Shown: positions 23,678 through 31,422 of the stretch, one piece after another | Numbering within the stretch: position 1 is the stretch's first letter | Layout of the letters: each line of letters opens with the position of its first letter | The notes under the pieces: generated by a model | The model's input: only the letters and a program-made list of their open reading frames with translations | The model's database searches: none | What the model was told of the DNA's origin: nothing | Assembly: GCA_910588815.1 (NCBI GenBank) | Contig: CAJUQY010000023.1 | Coordinates: forward strand, 1 to 43,597 | Reading direction: 5' to 3' | Origin: an uncultured Lachnospiraceae bacterium | GTDB taxonomy: Bacteria > Bacillota > Clostridia > Lachnospirales > Lachnospiraceae | Length of the DNA stretch: 43,597 nt | Translations under genes and position numbers: made by a program

Positions 23678-23712
23678 AAAAGCAGCCGGGAACATATCCC
23701 GGGCTGCTTTTT
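23678..23712 (+). terminator. Flagellin terminator
   Basis: A GC-rich stem of about 13 pairs with one bulge (arms about 23678-23690 and 23698-23711) ends in a TTTTT tract. Confidence 0.85.
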
Positions 23713-23801
23713 GTGCACAGGGGACTATCTATTTTTTCGGACTTGTATTATGATAGACTTGCCAAAAGCAGTTATATGAATAACAGAACTGGAGGAAAAA
23801 G

Positions 23802-24434
23802 ATGAAAGCAAATGCCATTTTTGGATTGACTATGGAAGCGGTTACAATCCTGGAACACGAGATCCTGCTTTTTATTCAGGAATCCGTGAGGGCGGACTGG
23901 CTGGAAGGCTTTATGAAAGCCGTCACCTTCCTGGGGAACGGCGGCTGGTTCTTTATTGTCCTGGGAATCATTCTGGCGGTTTATCCGAAAACGAGGACTT
24001 GCGGCTTTCTGGTGTTGGCGGCGCTGGCGGTGGACGCGGTGATCCTGAATCTGGGCCTTAAAAATTTGGTGCAGAGGGTGAGGCCTTATGATCAGTTTTC
24101 AGATTTGATTCTGCTCGTTGAGCGTCAGAAAGATTTTTCTTTCCCGTCGGGGCATTCCGGCTGTGCCTTTGCGGCGGCGGGGGTGCTGCTTCTGGCTCCT
24201 CCAACGGGGAAGCGGGCTTTTGGCTGGGGGATGCTTGCGCTGGCTGTAACGATTGGATTTTCCAGGCTGTACGTGGGAGTCCACTTTCCCACGGACGTGC
24301 TGGCCGGAGCGGCCATCGGCTTCTTAAGCGCCCTGGCTGTGGTATCTTTATACCGCAGGCGGGAAAGGCGGGAGAATAAAAGCCCGGCGCCGGATGTCCG
24401 GGAACAGAAGAACCGGGAAAAAAGTGGGCTTTGA
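23802..24434 (+). CDS. PAP2-family membrane phosphatase
   Basis: This 210-residue integral membrane protein carries all three PAP2 motifs: KNLVQRVRP, PSGH, and SRLYVGVHFPTD. Such enzymes dephosphorylate lipid phosphates, for example undecaprenyl diphosphate or phosphatidic acid, at the membrane surface. About five to six membrane segments are visible. A charged C-terminal tail (RRRERRENK) lies in the cytoplasm by the positive-inside rule. GGAGG lies just upstream of the ATG. The stop of this gene and the Nudix start are 20 bases apart, so the two are probably co-transcribed. The substrate is not determined. Confidence 0.9.
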   Translation: MKANAIFGLTMEAVTILEHEILLFIQESVRADWLEGFMKAVTFLGNGGWFFIVLGIILAVYPKTRTCGFLVLAALAVDAVILNLGLKNLVQRVRPYDQFSDLILLVERQKDFSFPSGHSGCAFAAAGVLLLAPPTGKRAFGWGMLALAVTIGFSRLYVGVHFPTDVLAGAAIGFLSALAVVSLYRRRERRENKSPAPDVREQKNREKSGL

Positions 24435-24454
24435 AAAGAGACGGGGAGGAACAG

Positions 24455-24976
24455 ATGTCTTACTGTACGGAATGCGGAGCGAAACTTGTGCCGAAGTATC
24501 TGGAAAAAGAAGGGATGATCCCCTGGTGCGAACGGTGCCAGGCATATCGGTTTCCCACCTTCAGCGCCGCGATCAGCACCATTGTCTACAGCCCGGACGG
24601 GCAGAAGATCCTGCTGATCAAGCAGTACGGGCGGGATCGAAATATTCTGGTGGCCGGATACATCAATAAGGGGGAGGGGGCGGAACACGCTCTGGCCAGG
24701 GAGGTCATGGAGGAAATGGGCCTCAGGGTGACGGCCTGCGCCTTCAATATGAGCGAATATTTCGAGAAGAGCAATACTCTGATGCTCAACTTTGCCAGTA
24801 TCGTAGATTCCTGCGGCCTTGGCGGCATGACCAGGGAGGTGGATGCCGCCGCCTGGTACACGCCAAAAGAGGCCAGGGAGGCCATTGCCGGAAGCAGCCT
24901 GGCCGAGAAGTTTCTTCTGGGCTGGCTGTCTAAACGGGAGAGATATGACCATGCTTTTGATACATGGGTATTCTGA
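24455..24976 (+). CDS. NudC-like Nudix hydrolase with zinc ribbon
   Basis: The 173-residue protein starts with a four-Cys zinc ribbon (CTECG, then CERCQ), followed by a Nudix domain. The Nudix box fits G-x5-E-x7-REVMEEMG (about residues 69-91). Zinc ribbon plus Nudix resembles the C-terminal part of NADH pyrophosphatase (NudC), without its N-terminal domain. It probably hydrolyses a nucleoside-diphosphate derivative. The start at 24455 is supported by GGGGAGGAA immediately upstream; the ATG at 24431 overlaps the previous gene. Confidence 0.88.
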   Translation: MSYCTECGAKLVPKYLEKEGMIPWCERCQAYRFPTFSAAISTIVYSPDGQKILLIKQYGRDRNILVAGYINKGEGAEHALAREVMEEMGLRVTACAFNMSEYFEKSNTLMLNFASIVDSCGLGGMTREVDAAAWYTPKEAREAIAGSSLAEKFLLGWLSKRERYDHAFDTWVF

Positions 24977-24984
24977 ACTCGGTT

Positions 24985-25007
24985 GCGCGGCTCCACAGGA
25001 GCCGCGC
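24985..25007. terminator. Hairpin between the Nudix gene and pyrI
   Basis: A perfect 10-bp GC-rich stem (24985-24994 and 24998-25007) with a 3-base loop lies two bases from the pyrI stop. The T-content downstream is moderate on the plus strand, so it may end both convergent transcripts. Confidence 0.65.
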
Positions 25008-25008
25008 C

Positions 25009-25431
25009 TTACTTGTGTTTCTCTTCGCAGTAGGCACAGCGGTACACCCGGTTCTCTTCATCGGCCAGGAAGAATACGTGGGGGAGTTCCTGCTCGATGG
25101 AGGTGATGCACCGGGGATTTTTGCATTTGATGATATTGGTCAGCTTCTTCGGAAGCCGGACCACTTTCTTTTCTACAATTTTTTCGTCTTTGATGATGTT
25201 GACGGTGATGTTGCAGTCAATGTATCCTAATACGTCCAGATCCACTACATCGAGACCGCCTTCGATTTTTAAAATGTCCTTGCGGCCCATTTTGTTGCTT
25301 CTGGCGTTCTTGATGATGGCTACCTGGCAGTCCAGTTTATCCAGTCTTAAATATTTGTAGATATCCATGCTCTTGCCTGCCTGGATATGGTCGAGGACGA
25401 TTCCGTCCTTCAGTCCGCCGATATTTAACAT
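25009..25431 (-). CDS. pyrI: Aspartate carbamoyltransferase regulatory subunit PyrI
   Basis: PyrI binds nucleotide effectors and the catalytic PyrB trimers. The 140-residue protein has the allosteric domain (MLNIGGLKDGIVLDHI, then KNARSNKMGRKDILKIEG) and a C-terminal zinc domain with four Cys (CKNPRC and CAYC). AAAGGA lies nine bases before the ATG. It follows pyrB by 84 bases on the same strand, with a hairpin between them. Length and Cys pattern match the family. Confidence 0.95.
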   Translation of the reverse strand: MLNIGGLKDGIVLDHIQAGKSMDIYKYLRLDKLDCQVAIIKNARSNKMGRKDILKIEGGLDVVDLDVLGYIDCNITVNIIKDEKIVEKKVVRLPKKLTNIIKCKNPRCITSIEQELPHVFFLADEENRVYRCAYCEEKHK

Positions 25432-25482
25432 AACAGTCTATCCTTTCCGAAACATGCATATGATGAAACAGGTTATAAGATG

Positions 25483-25509
25483 CCGGCGGCGCTGGTTTCA
25501 TGCCGCCGG
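25483..25509 (-). other. Intercistronic hairpin between pyrB and pyrI
   Basis: An 8-bp GC stem (25483-25490 and 25502-25509) with an 11-base loop lies between pyrB and pyrI. No T run follows on the minus strand, so it is more likely an RNA-stability element or partial attenuator than a full terminator. Confidence 0.45.
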
Positions 25510-25515
25510 GAGAGT

Positions 25516-26433
25516 CTATACGGTGATTTCAAGCAGGTTTAAGATCAGAGCCATGCGGATGTAAACGCCGTATCTGGCTTGTGGGAAATAGGCGGCCCTT
25601 GGGTCGTCGTCCACCTCCACGGAAATCTCATTGACGCGGGGAAGCGGATGGAGGATATTCATGTCGGGCCGGGCCGTTTTTAACTTGGCCTGGTCCAGAA
25701 TATAGCAGTCTTTCATACGAATGTATTCATCTTCGCTGAAAAAGCGTTCCTTCTGGACTCTGGTCATGTAGAGGATGTCCAGGGAAGGCATGGCCGTCTC
25801 CAGGTCGCGGACCTCCTCATAGGGGATTCGGCCCGCATCCAGCACATTTTCCCGGATGTAGCTGGGAATGCGAAGCTCCTCCGGAGAGATTAACACGAAC
25901 CGGATACCGGGATAACGGACAAGGGCTTCAATGAGAGAATGGACGGTGCGGCCGAATTTCAAGTCGCCGCAGAGTCCCACCGTCATATTGCCCAGATGCC
26001 CTTTCAGAGACCGGATGGTAAGGAGGTCGGTCAGAGTCTGGGTAGGATGCTGATGCCCGCCGTCGCCCGCGTTGATGACGGGGATCCGGGATTTCATGGC
26101 GGCAACCATGGGAGCTCCTTCCTTGGGATGGCGCATGGCGCAGATGTCGGCATAACAGGAAATCACACGGATGGTATCGGAAACACTTTCACCTTTGGCG
26201 GCGGAACTGGAATCGGCAGAAGAAAAACCAAGGACGCTGCCCCCTAAATTTAACATCGCTGCTTCGAAGCTTAAACGGGTGCGGGTACTTGGTTCATAAA
26301 ATAACGTGGCTAACTTTTTGCCTTTGCAGGCTTCCTTGTATTTGTCCGGGTGGGCTTCCATGTCGCCGGCCAGATCCATGAGACGGTCGAGCTCGTCCAC
26401 CGAGAAGTCCAGAGGGCTTATAAGATGTCGCAT
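25516..26433 (-). CDS. pyrB: Aspartate carbamoyltransferase catalytic subunit PyrB
   Basis: PyrB condenses carbamoyl phosphate with aspartate in pyrimidine synthesis. The 305-residue protein has the carbamoyl phosphate-binding STRTRLSFE near residues 49-57, the HPTQTLTDLL segment, and the aspartate-domain strand HPLPRVNEI. AAGGAGG precedes the ATG. It heads the pyrB-pyrI operon from a sigma-A promoter. I found no PyrR-binding antiterminator in its short leader, and the rest of the pyr genes are not in the window. Confidence 0.96.
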   Translation of the reverse strand: MRHLISPLDFSVDELDRLMDLAGDMEAHPDKYKEACKGKKLATLFYEPSTRTRLSFEAAMLNLGGSVLGFSSADSSSAAKGESVSDTIRVISCYADICAMRHPKEGAPMVAAMKSRIPVINAGDGGHQHPTQTLTDLLTIRSLKGHLGNMTVGLCGDLKFGRTVHSLIEALVRYPGIRFVLISPEELRIPSYIRENVLDAGRIPYEEVRDLETAMPSLDILYMTRVQKERFFSEDEYIRMKDCYILDQAKLKTARPDMNILHPLPRVNEISVEVDDDPRAAYFPQARYGVYIRMALILNLLEITV

Positions 26434-26498
26434 AGTGTGTATCCTCCTTATTTCAGTTGCGGCACATTGTTTTGCAAAGCGAAAATTTTACCGTTATC

Positions 26499-26527
26499 AG
26501 TATAAACGAAATCAGAAAAATGTGCAA
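26499..26527 (-). promoter_or_regulatory. Sigma-A promoter of pyrBI
   Basis: On the minus strand TTGCAC (26522-26527) and TATACT (26499-26504) are 17 bases apart, giving a leader of about 60 bases before pyrB. Confidence 0.6.
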
Positions 26528-26594
26528 CAGTTCCATAGACAAATTCCGGGATTTTTTGTAAAGTATAAATGTATGAATGTTAAGGAGCGGCTTC

Positions 26595-28007
26595 ATGGAA
26601 AAAAAGCAGAAACCAATCGGAAAAAGGAAGAGAAAGAGCCTGTGGGAGAGGGCGCCGTTTTTTTGTATGGGCCTTGTGGGGCTTTTGGCGGTGCTTTCTG
26701 TTACGGGTGCGTTTTTTGCGAAAAAGATGATGGAACACAGGAAACTTCTGGCTCCCTCGGATACCTTTTATGAAGGGATTTATGTGGAGAATGTTCCGCT
26801 TTCCGGCCTTACCATGGAGGAAGCGAGAAAAAAGGTGGCGGCTGTGACGGTGACGGCCGAGAGTACCTGGGCGATGAAGGTGACCTGCGGCGGCGAGGAC
26901 TATGAGATCGAAAACCTGATGGAAAACAACATGGACGAGGTCTTGGCGGAGGCGTTTGCCCTGGGGCGCACCGGAACGGAGAAAGAGAGGCTCGCGGACA
27001 TTACCGGCCTGCAGCGTTGGCCGAGATATTACAGCGTGAAGGATACTTATGATGAGGGGGCAGCAAAGCAGGCGGTGGATGTCATAGGGGATCAGTTTGA
27101 CATTGCGGCAAAAGATGCGGCCATGACCGGTTATGATGAGGAGACGAAGTTTCTGTTTTCCGAGGAAAAGGCCGGGAGGAAGGTGAATCGGGAGGATCTT
27201 CTGGAAAAGATCGGGAAGGCTGTGGCCTCGGGGGATTACGGCGCAGTCCTTGAGGGAGAGGTTTCCGAGGTTCCTGCGGCTATGAATCTGGAGCAGGCGA
27301 AGGAGGCCTATGTCCTTTTGGCAAAGTTTCGCACGGAGGCCGGCGTAGACAATGAGGACAGGGACCATAATGTGAAGCTGGCGGCAGATACGGTCAACAA
27401 TACACTGATCGCTCCCGGCGAGGAATTTTCCATGAATGCGGTGATCGGTGAGACCACGGAAGAACAGGGGTACAGGGAGGCGGCCACTTATGCAAGAGGC
27501 GAGGTGGTGCCGGAGTTTGGCGGAGGTGTCTGTCAGGTATCCTCCACCATCTACAATGCGGTGATTCAGGCAGGGCTTAAGACCACAGAGCGGAAAAATC
27601 ACAGCATGACGGTTTCCTACGTGCCCCTTGGCGAGGATGCCATGATTTCCTACTGGAATTCCGACCTGAAATTTGAGAACAATTCCTCGGGGAATATTTT
27701 AGTGCTTCTGGATGCTTACGGGCCGGAGGTGATCTGCTATATTTACGGGATCCCGGTTCTTGAGGAGGGCGTCACGGTGAAGATGGATTCCAGAGTCGTG
27801 GAGACGCTCCCCATTCCAGAACCATCCTATGTGGAGGATGATTCCCTTTCCCCAGGGGAGGAACGCTACAAAAGCTACGGCAAAGAGGGCTACCGGGTGG
27901 AGACGGACCTGGTGACCATGAAGGATGGGGAAGAGATCGGGAGAGAATTTTTGCATAACAGCACCTACAATCCCCAGACGCCTGTGATTCGCAGAAACAG
28001 TGGATAG
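26595..28007 (+). CDS. VanW-family membrane-anchored protein
   Basis: The 470-residue protein has a basic N-terminus, a single membrane anchor (about residues 22-42), a YEGIYVENVPLSGLTMEEA segment typical of the PG_binding_4-type domain, and a C-terminal VanW domain. The VanW domain holds EFSMNAVIGETTEEQGY, GGGVCQVSSTIYNA, and the NHSMTVSYVPLGEDA strand. VanW proteins occur near glycopeptide-resistance genes and widely in clostridia, acting at the cell wall by an unknown mechanism. AAGGAG lies seven bases before ATG 26595. It is followed by a TetR gene 22 bases on, possibly in the same transcript. No vanHAX genes are near. Confidence 0.9.
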   Translation: MEKKQKPIGKRKRKSLWERAPFFCMGLVGLLAVLSVTGAFFAKKMMEHRKLLAPSDTFYEGIYVENVPLSGLTMEEARKKVAAVTVTAESTWAMKVTCGGEDYEIENLMENNMDEVLAEAFALGRTGTEKERLADITGLQRWPRYYSVKDTYDEGAAKQAVDVIGDQFDIAAKDAAMTGYDEETKFLFSEEKAGRKVNREDLLEKIGKAVASGDYGAVLEGEVSEVPAAMNLEQAKEAYVLLAKFRTEAGVDNEDRDHNVKLAADTVNNTLIAPGEEFSMNAVIGETTEEQGYREAATYARGEVVPEFGGGVCQVSSTIYNAVIQAGLKTTERKNHSMTVSYVPLGEDAMISYWNSDLKFENNSSGNILVLLDAYGPEVICYIYGIPVLEEGVTVKMDSRVVETLPIPEPSYVEDDSLSPGEERYKSYGKEGYRVETDLVTMKDGEEIGREFLHNSTYNPQTPVIRRNSG

Positions 28008-28029
28008 TAACGAGGAAGGATGGACAGAC

Positions 28030-28590
28030 ATGCCGGCATTTACAAAAAAGGCCATTGAGGATTCGTTTTTAAAGCTCCTCAGGGAAAAACCTCTGGATAA
28101 AATTACGGTCAAGGATATCGTGGAGGATTGTGGAATCAACAGAAATACTTTTTATTACCATTTTGAGGATATTCCCGCCCTGGTGGAGATGATCCTAAAA
28201 GAGGAAGAAGAACAGGTGCTGGGAGAGCATTTGGGGGAGGATTCCTGGGAGGAAGGCTTTATCGCCGCCGCCAGGTTTGCCTTAGAGAATAAAAAGAGCA
28301 TCTACCATATCTACAATTCTGTGAACAGGGAGGTGTTCGAGCAGTATCTGAACCGGATCGGGATGGGGGTCATGGAACGGTTTGTGGAAAAGGCGGCGGA
28401 GGGTTTTCATATATCCAAAGAGGATCAGAAATTAATGGCGTCTTTTTACCGGGCGGCCCTTACGGGAATGGTTCTGGACTGGCTGGCCCATGGCATGAAA
28501 TATGAGCCGGAGGACGTGATCCGGCGGATGGGGGTCATGCTGAAGGGGAGCATTGAGACAGCTTTTGCCAATATGGACCGCACCGTATAG
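28030..28590 (+). CDS. TetR-family transcriptional regulator
   Basis: The 186-residue protein opens with the TetR helix-turn-helix (KAIEDSFLKLLREKPLDKITV, then VEDCGINRNTFYYHFEDI). An all-helical ligand-binding domain of the TetR_C_8/DhaS-like type follows, with WLAHGMKYEP near the end. GGAAGG lies upstream of ATG 28030. It is placed just before an export operon (28766-33575), separated by its own terminator, which suggests it represses that operon and perhaps itself. The ligand is unknown. Confidence 0.9.
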   Translation: MPAFTKKAIEDSFLKLLREKPLDKITVKDIVEDCGINRNTFYYHFEDIPALVEMILKEEEEQVLGEHLGEDSWEEGFIAAARFALENKKSIYHIYNSVNREVFEQYLNRIGMGVMERFVEKAAEGFHISKEDQKLMASFYRAALTGMVLDWLAHGMKYEPEDVIRRMGVMLKGSIETAFANMDRTV

Positions 28591-28617
28591 GATGTTTGGT
28601 TTTGAGTATTATTGATT

Positions 28618-28665
28618 TGTGTCTGATTTTTGGGCATTTTTCGGTCTGTGTCTGGTTTTCGGGCA
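28618..28665 (+). repeat. Imperfect 19-bp direct repeat downstream of the TetR gene
   Basis: Copies at 28618-28636 and 28647-28665 match at 17 of 19 bases, with a 29-base period. They sit between the TetR stop and its terminator. Their meaning is unknown; they could be regulator sites or part of the 3-prime untranslated region. Confidence 0.6.
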
Positions 28666-28671
28666 AAAAGG

Positions 28672-28707
28672 GCCTGGTGTATGATTTTTGTACACCGGGC
28701 TTTTTTT
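28672..28707 (+). terminator. Terminator of the TetR gene
   Basis: A 10-pair stem (28672-28681 and 28691-28700, one G-U) is followed by seven T. Confidence 0.85.
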
Positions 28708-28765
28708 GTCCGTTTTCATTTCCGGGGAACCGGGCTAGAATAGGGCGTGTGAGGGAGGTGTGATT

Positions 28766-29332
28766 ATGAGAAACTTAAAAACCATAAAGGCAGCAAAGCT
28801 TGGATACGTCGTCACTTCACTGGTTTTGTGCGGAACGGGAGTGCTCCTTGTGGCCTGGCCTGAGCTTTCCGCGAAGGTGCTGTGCCGGATGGCGGGAACT
28901 CTGCTCCTTGTGTGCGGAATCATCAAGCTGATCGGATATTTTTCCAGGGATCTTTACAGGCTGGCCTTTCAGTTTGACCTGGCCTTCGGACTTCTGTCTG
29001 CGGTCATGGGACTGCTGCTTCTGTTTGACACAGGAGGAGTAATCTGGGCGCTGCATCTGATCATCGGGGTGATCGCCCTGGCGGATGGGCTTTTCAAACT
29101 GCAGACAGCCATTGACGCAAAGCGCTTTGGACTTGGGCGGTGGTGGATGATTGCCGCCACGGCTCTGATATCTGCCGTATTCGGGCTGCTCCTGGTGGTC
29201 GATCCCTTTGCAGGCGCCATCGCCCTTATGACGATGACCGGGCTTACCTTTTTGGCAGAGGGAGTATTGAATTTGTGCGTTGCGCTCTGCGCAGTCAAAA
29301 TCATTCAGAATAAGAAGGAGGAAAACGGATGA
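28766..29332 (+). CDS. DUF308/HdeD-family membrane protein
   Basis: The 188-residue protein has about six membrane segments arranged as two similar halves, each with a short LxxGxxKL turn (IIKLIGYFSRDL and ADGLFKLQTAIDAKRFG), as in the HdeD/DUF308 family. The function is unknown; HdeD in enteric bacteria is linked to acid stress. GGGAGG precedes ATG 28766. Its stop overlaps the MMPL start by four bases (ATGA), so translation is coupled. A TAGAAT -10-like box at about 28735 could drive the operon. Confidence 0.8.
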   Translation: MRNLKTIKAAKLGYVVTSLVLCGTGVLLVAWPELSAKVLCRMAGTLLLVCGIIKLIGYFSRDLYRLAFQFDLAFGLLSAVMGLLLLFDTGGVIWALHLIIGVIALADGLFKLQTAIDAKRFGLGRWWMIAATALISAVFGLLLVVDPFAGAIALMTMTGLTFLAEGVLNLCVALCAVKIIQNKKEENG

Positions 29333-31422
29333 AATTCGGAAAGACAGTGGTGAAATGCCGGATCCCGATCCTGGTGATCGCCATCCTTTTGATGGTCCCT
29401 TCCGTGATCGGCATGGCGGCCACAAGGATCAATTACGATATGCTTACGTATCTGCCGGAGGATATGGACACGGTCAGGGGACAGGATATCCTGATGGAAG
29501 ACTTTGGAAAGGGCGCTTTTTCCTTTATTATCGTGGAGGGGATGGAGGAAGAGGCTGTGGCAGAAATGAAAGCGGCCATAGAGAAGGTGGATCATGTGGA
29601 TACGGCTCTCTGGTATGACAGTGTCATGGATTTGTCCGTCCCCATGGAGCTGCTCCCCGACAGGCTTTACAAGGAGTTTAATTCAGGGGACGCTACCATG
29701 ATGGCCATATTTTTTGACAGCTCCACTTCGTCCGACGAGACCATGGAGGCTATCCAGGAGATCAAGCGTGTCACAGAGAGAAAGTGTTTTGTCTCGGGAA
29801 TGTCGGCCCTGGTTACGGATTTGAAGGAGCTTTGCGAGAAGGAAGAGCCCATCTACGTGGGGATCGCCGTGCTGCTGGCCTGCGCGGCCATGATGCTCTT
29901 CATGGACAATTTCCTGATCCCCTTTGTGTTCCTGGTAAGCATCGGTATGTCCATCCTGCTCAATATGGGCACCAACTACTTCCTGGGAGAAATTTCTTAC
30001 CTCACAAAAGCGCTGGCGGCAGTTCTGCAGCTTGCGGTTACCATGGATTACTCCATTTTTCTGTGGCACAGCTACGAAGAGCAGAGAGAAGTTCTTCCGG
30101 ATAAAAAGGAAGCCATGGCGGAGGCCATTCACAGGACCCTCACCTCGGTGGTGGGAAGCTCCGTTACCACGGTGGCCGGTTTTATCGCCCTGTGCTTCAT
30201 GAGCTTTACCCTTGGGAAAGATCTGGGGATCGTCATGGCGAAGGGCGTCGTCTTGGGCGTGATCGGCTGTGTAACCACGCTTCCGTCCCTGATTTTGGTT
30301 CTGGACGGGCTGCTCCAAAGAACCAGGCACAGATCCCTGATTCCGTCCACGGAAAAGCTTGCAGGAGTTATTACCAAATATTTTCCCGTATTCCTGGTGC
30401 TGTTTGCGGCGATTCTGGTCCCGGCTTATATCGGATATAAGGAAACCGGAAAGGAAGTTTACTATGAACTGTCCGACAGCCTTCCCAAGGATATGGATAA
30501 TATCATTGCCAACACGAAGCTCCAGGAAACCTTTGACGTAGGTTCCACCCACATGATCCTTACAGATGCGTCTGTTCCCACGGAGGATAAACGGGCGATG
30601 ATGAAGGAGATGGAGCAGGTGGAGGGTGTGAAATATGTGCTGGGGCTGGAATCGGTGGTGGGGCCGTTAGTTCCGGAGGAAATCATCCCCGATTCCATAA
30701 AAAGCATTCTCCAAAGCGAAAACTGGGAACTGATGTTAATCAATTCGGAATATAAAACGGCCAGCGATGAGGTCAATGACCAGATCGACAGCCTCAACGA
30801 AATCGTGAAAAAATATGATCGAAACGGAATGCTGATCGGGGAGGCGCCCTGCACCAAGGACATGATCGAGGTGACGGACCGGGATTTCAAGGTGGTAAAC
30901 GCTGTTTCCATCGTGGCAATCTTCTTTATCATCCTGCTTGTGGAGCGGAGCCTGACTCTTCCGGTTATCCTGGTGGCGGTTATCGAATTTGCAATCTTTA
31001 TCAACCTGGGGCTGCCTCATTACACGGGGACATCGCTTCCGTTCATTGCTCCCATCTGCATCAGCACCATTCAGCTGGGGGCAACGGTGGATTATGCGAT
31101 CTTGATGACCACCAGATATAAAAATGAACGGCATGAGGGGAGAAAAAAACGAGAGGCAGTGGCTGTAGCCCTGGCAGCGTCGATTCCCTCCGTGGTGGTC
31201 AGCGCCATGGGACTGTTTGCGGCCACCTTCGGTGTGGCAGTCTACTCGGACATTGACATGATCAGCTCGCTGTGTATGCTGATGGCAAGAGGGGCCATCG
31301 TCAGTATGTTCTCCGTGATTCTGGCGCTTCCGGCCATGTTCATGCTTTTTGACCGGTTAATCTGCGCCACAAGCGTGGGAATGAAAAAGAAAACAAAAAA
31401 GAAAGTGGAGGTTACGGTATGA
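29329..31422 (+). CDS. MMPL/RND-family transporter
   Basis: This 697-residue RND-type exporter has two repeats of one membrane helix, a large extracellular loop and five helices. The first loop spans about residues 35-165 and the second about 375-520. MMPL signatures include AVTMDYSIFLWHSYEE in the first half and GATVDYAILMTTRYKNE in the second, with the proton-relay Asp-Tyr pairs. It probably uses the proton motive force to export lipids or other hydrophobic cargo. It is coupled by ATGA overlaps to both the DUF308 gene before it and the heptad-repeat gene after it, so the three act as a unit. The cargo is unknown. Confidence 0.92.
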   Translation: MKFGKTVVKCRIPILVIAILLMVPSVIGMAATRINYDMLTYLPEDMDTVRGQDILMEDFGKGAFSFIIVEGMEEEAVAEMKAAIEKVDHVDTALWYDSVMDLSVPMELLPDRLYKEFNSGDATMMAIFFDSSTSSDETMEAIQEIKRVTERKCFVSGMSALVTDLKELCEKEEPIYVGIAVLLACAAMMLFMDNFLIPFVFLVSIGMSILLNMGTNYFLGEISYLTKALAAVLQLAVTMDYSIFLWHSYEEQREVLPDKKEAMAEAIHRTLTSVVGSSVTTVAGFIALCFMSFTLGKDLGIVMAKGVVLGVIGCVTTLPSLILVLDGLLQRTRHRSLIPSTEKLAGVITKYFPVFLVLFAAILVPAYIGYKETGKEVYYELSDSLPKDMDNIIANTKLQETFDVGSTHMILTDASVPTEDKRAMMKEMEQVEGVKYVLGLESVVGPLVPEEIIPDSIKSILQSENWELMLINSEYKTASDEVNDQIDSLNEIVKKYDRNGMLIGEAPCTKDMIEVTDRDFKVVNAVSIVAIFFIILLVERSLTLPVILVAVIEFAIFINLGLPHYTGTSLPFIAPICISTIQLGATVDYAILMTTRYKNERHEGRKKREAVAVALAASIPSVVVSAMGLFAATFGVAVYSDIDMISSLCMLMARGAIVSMFSVILALPAMFMLFDRLICATSVGMKKKTKKKVEVTV

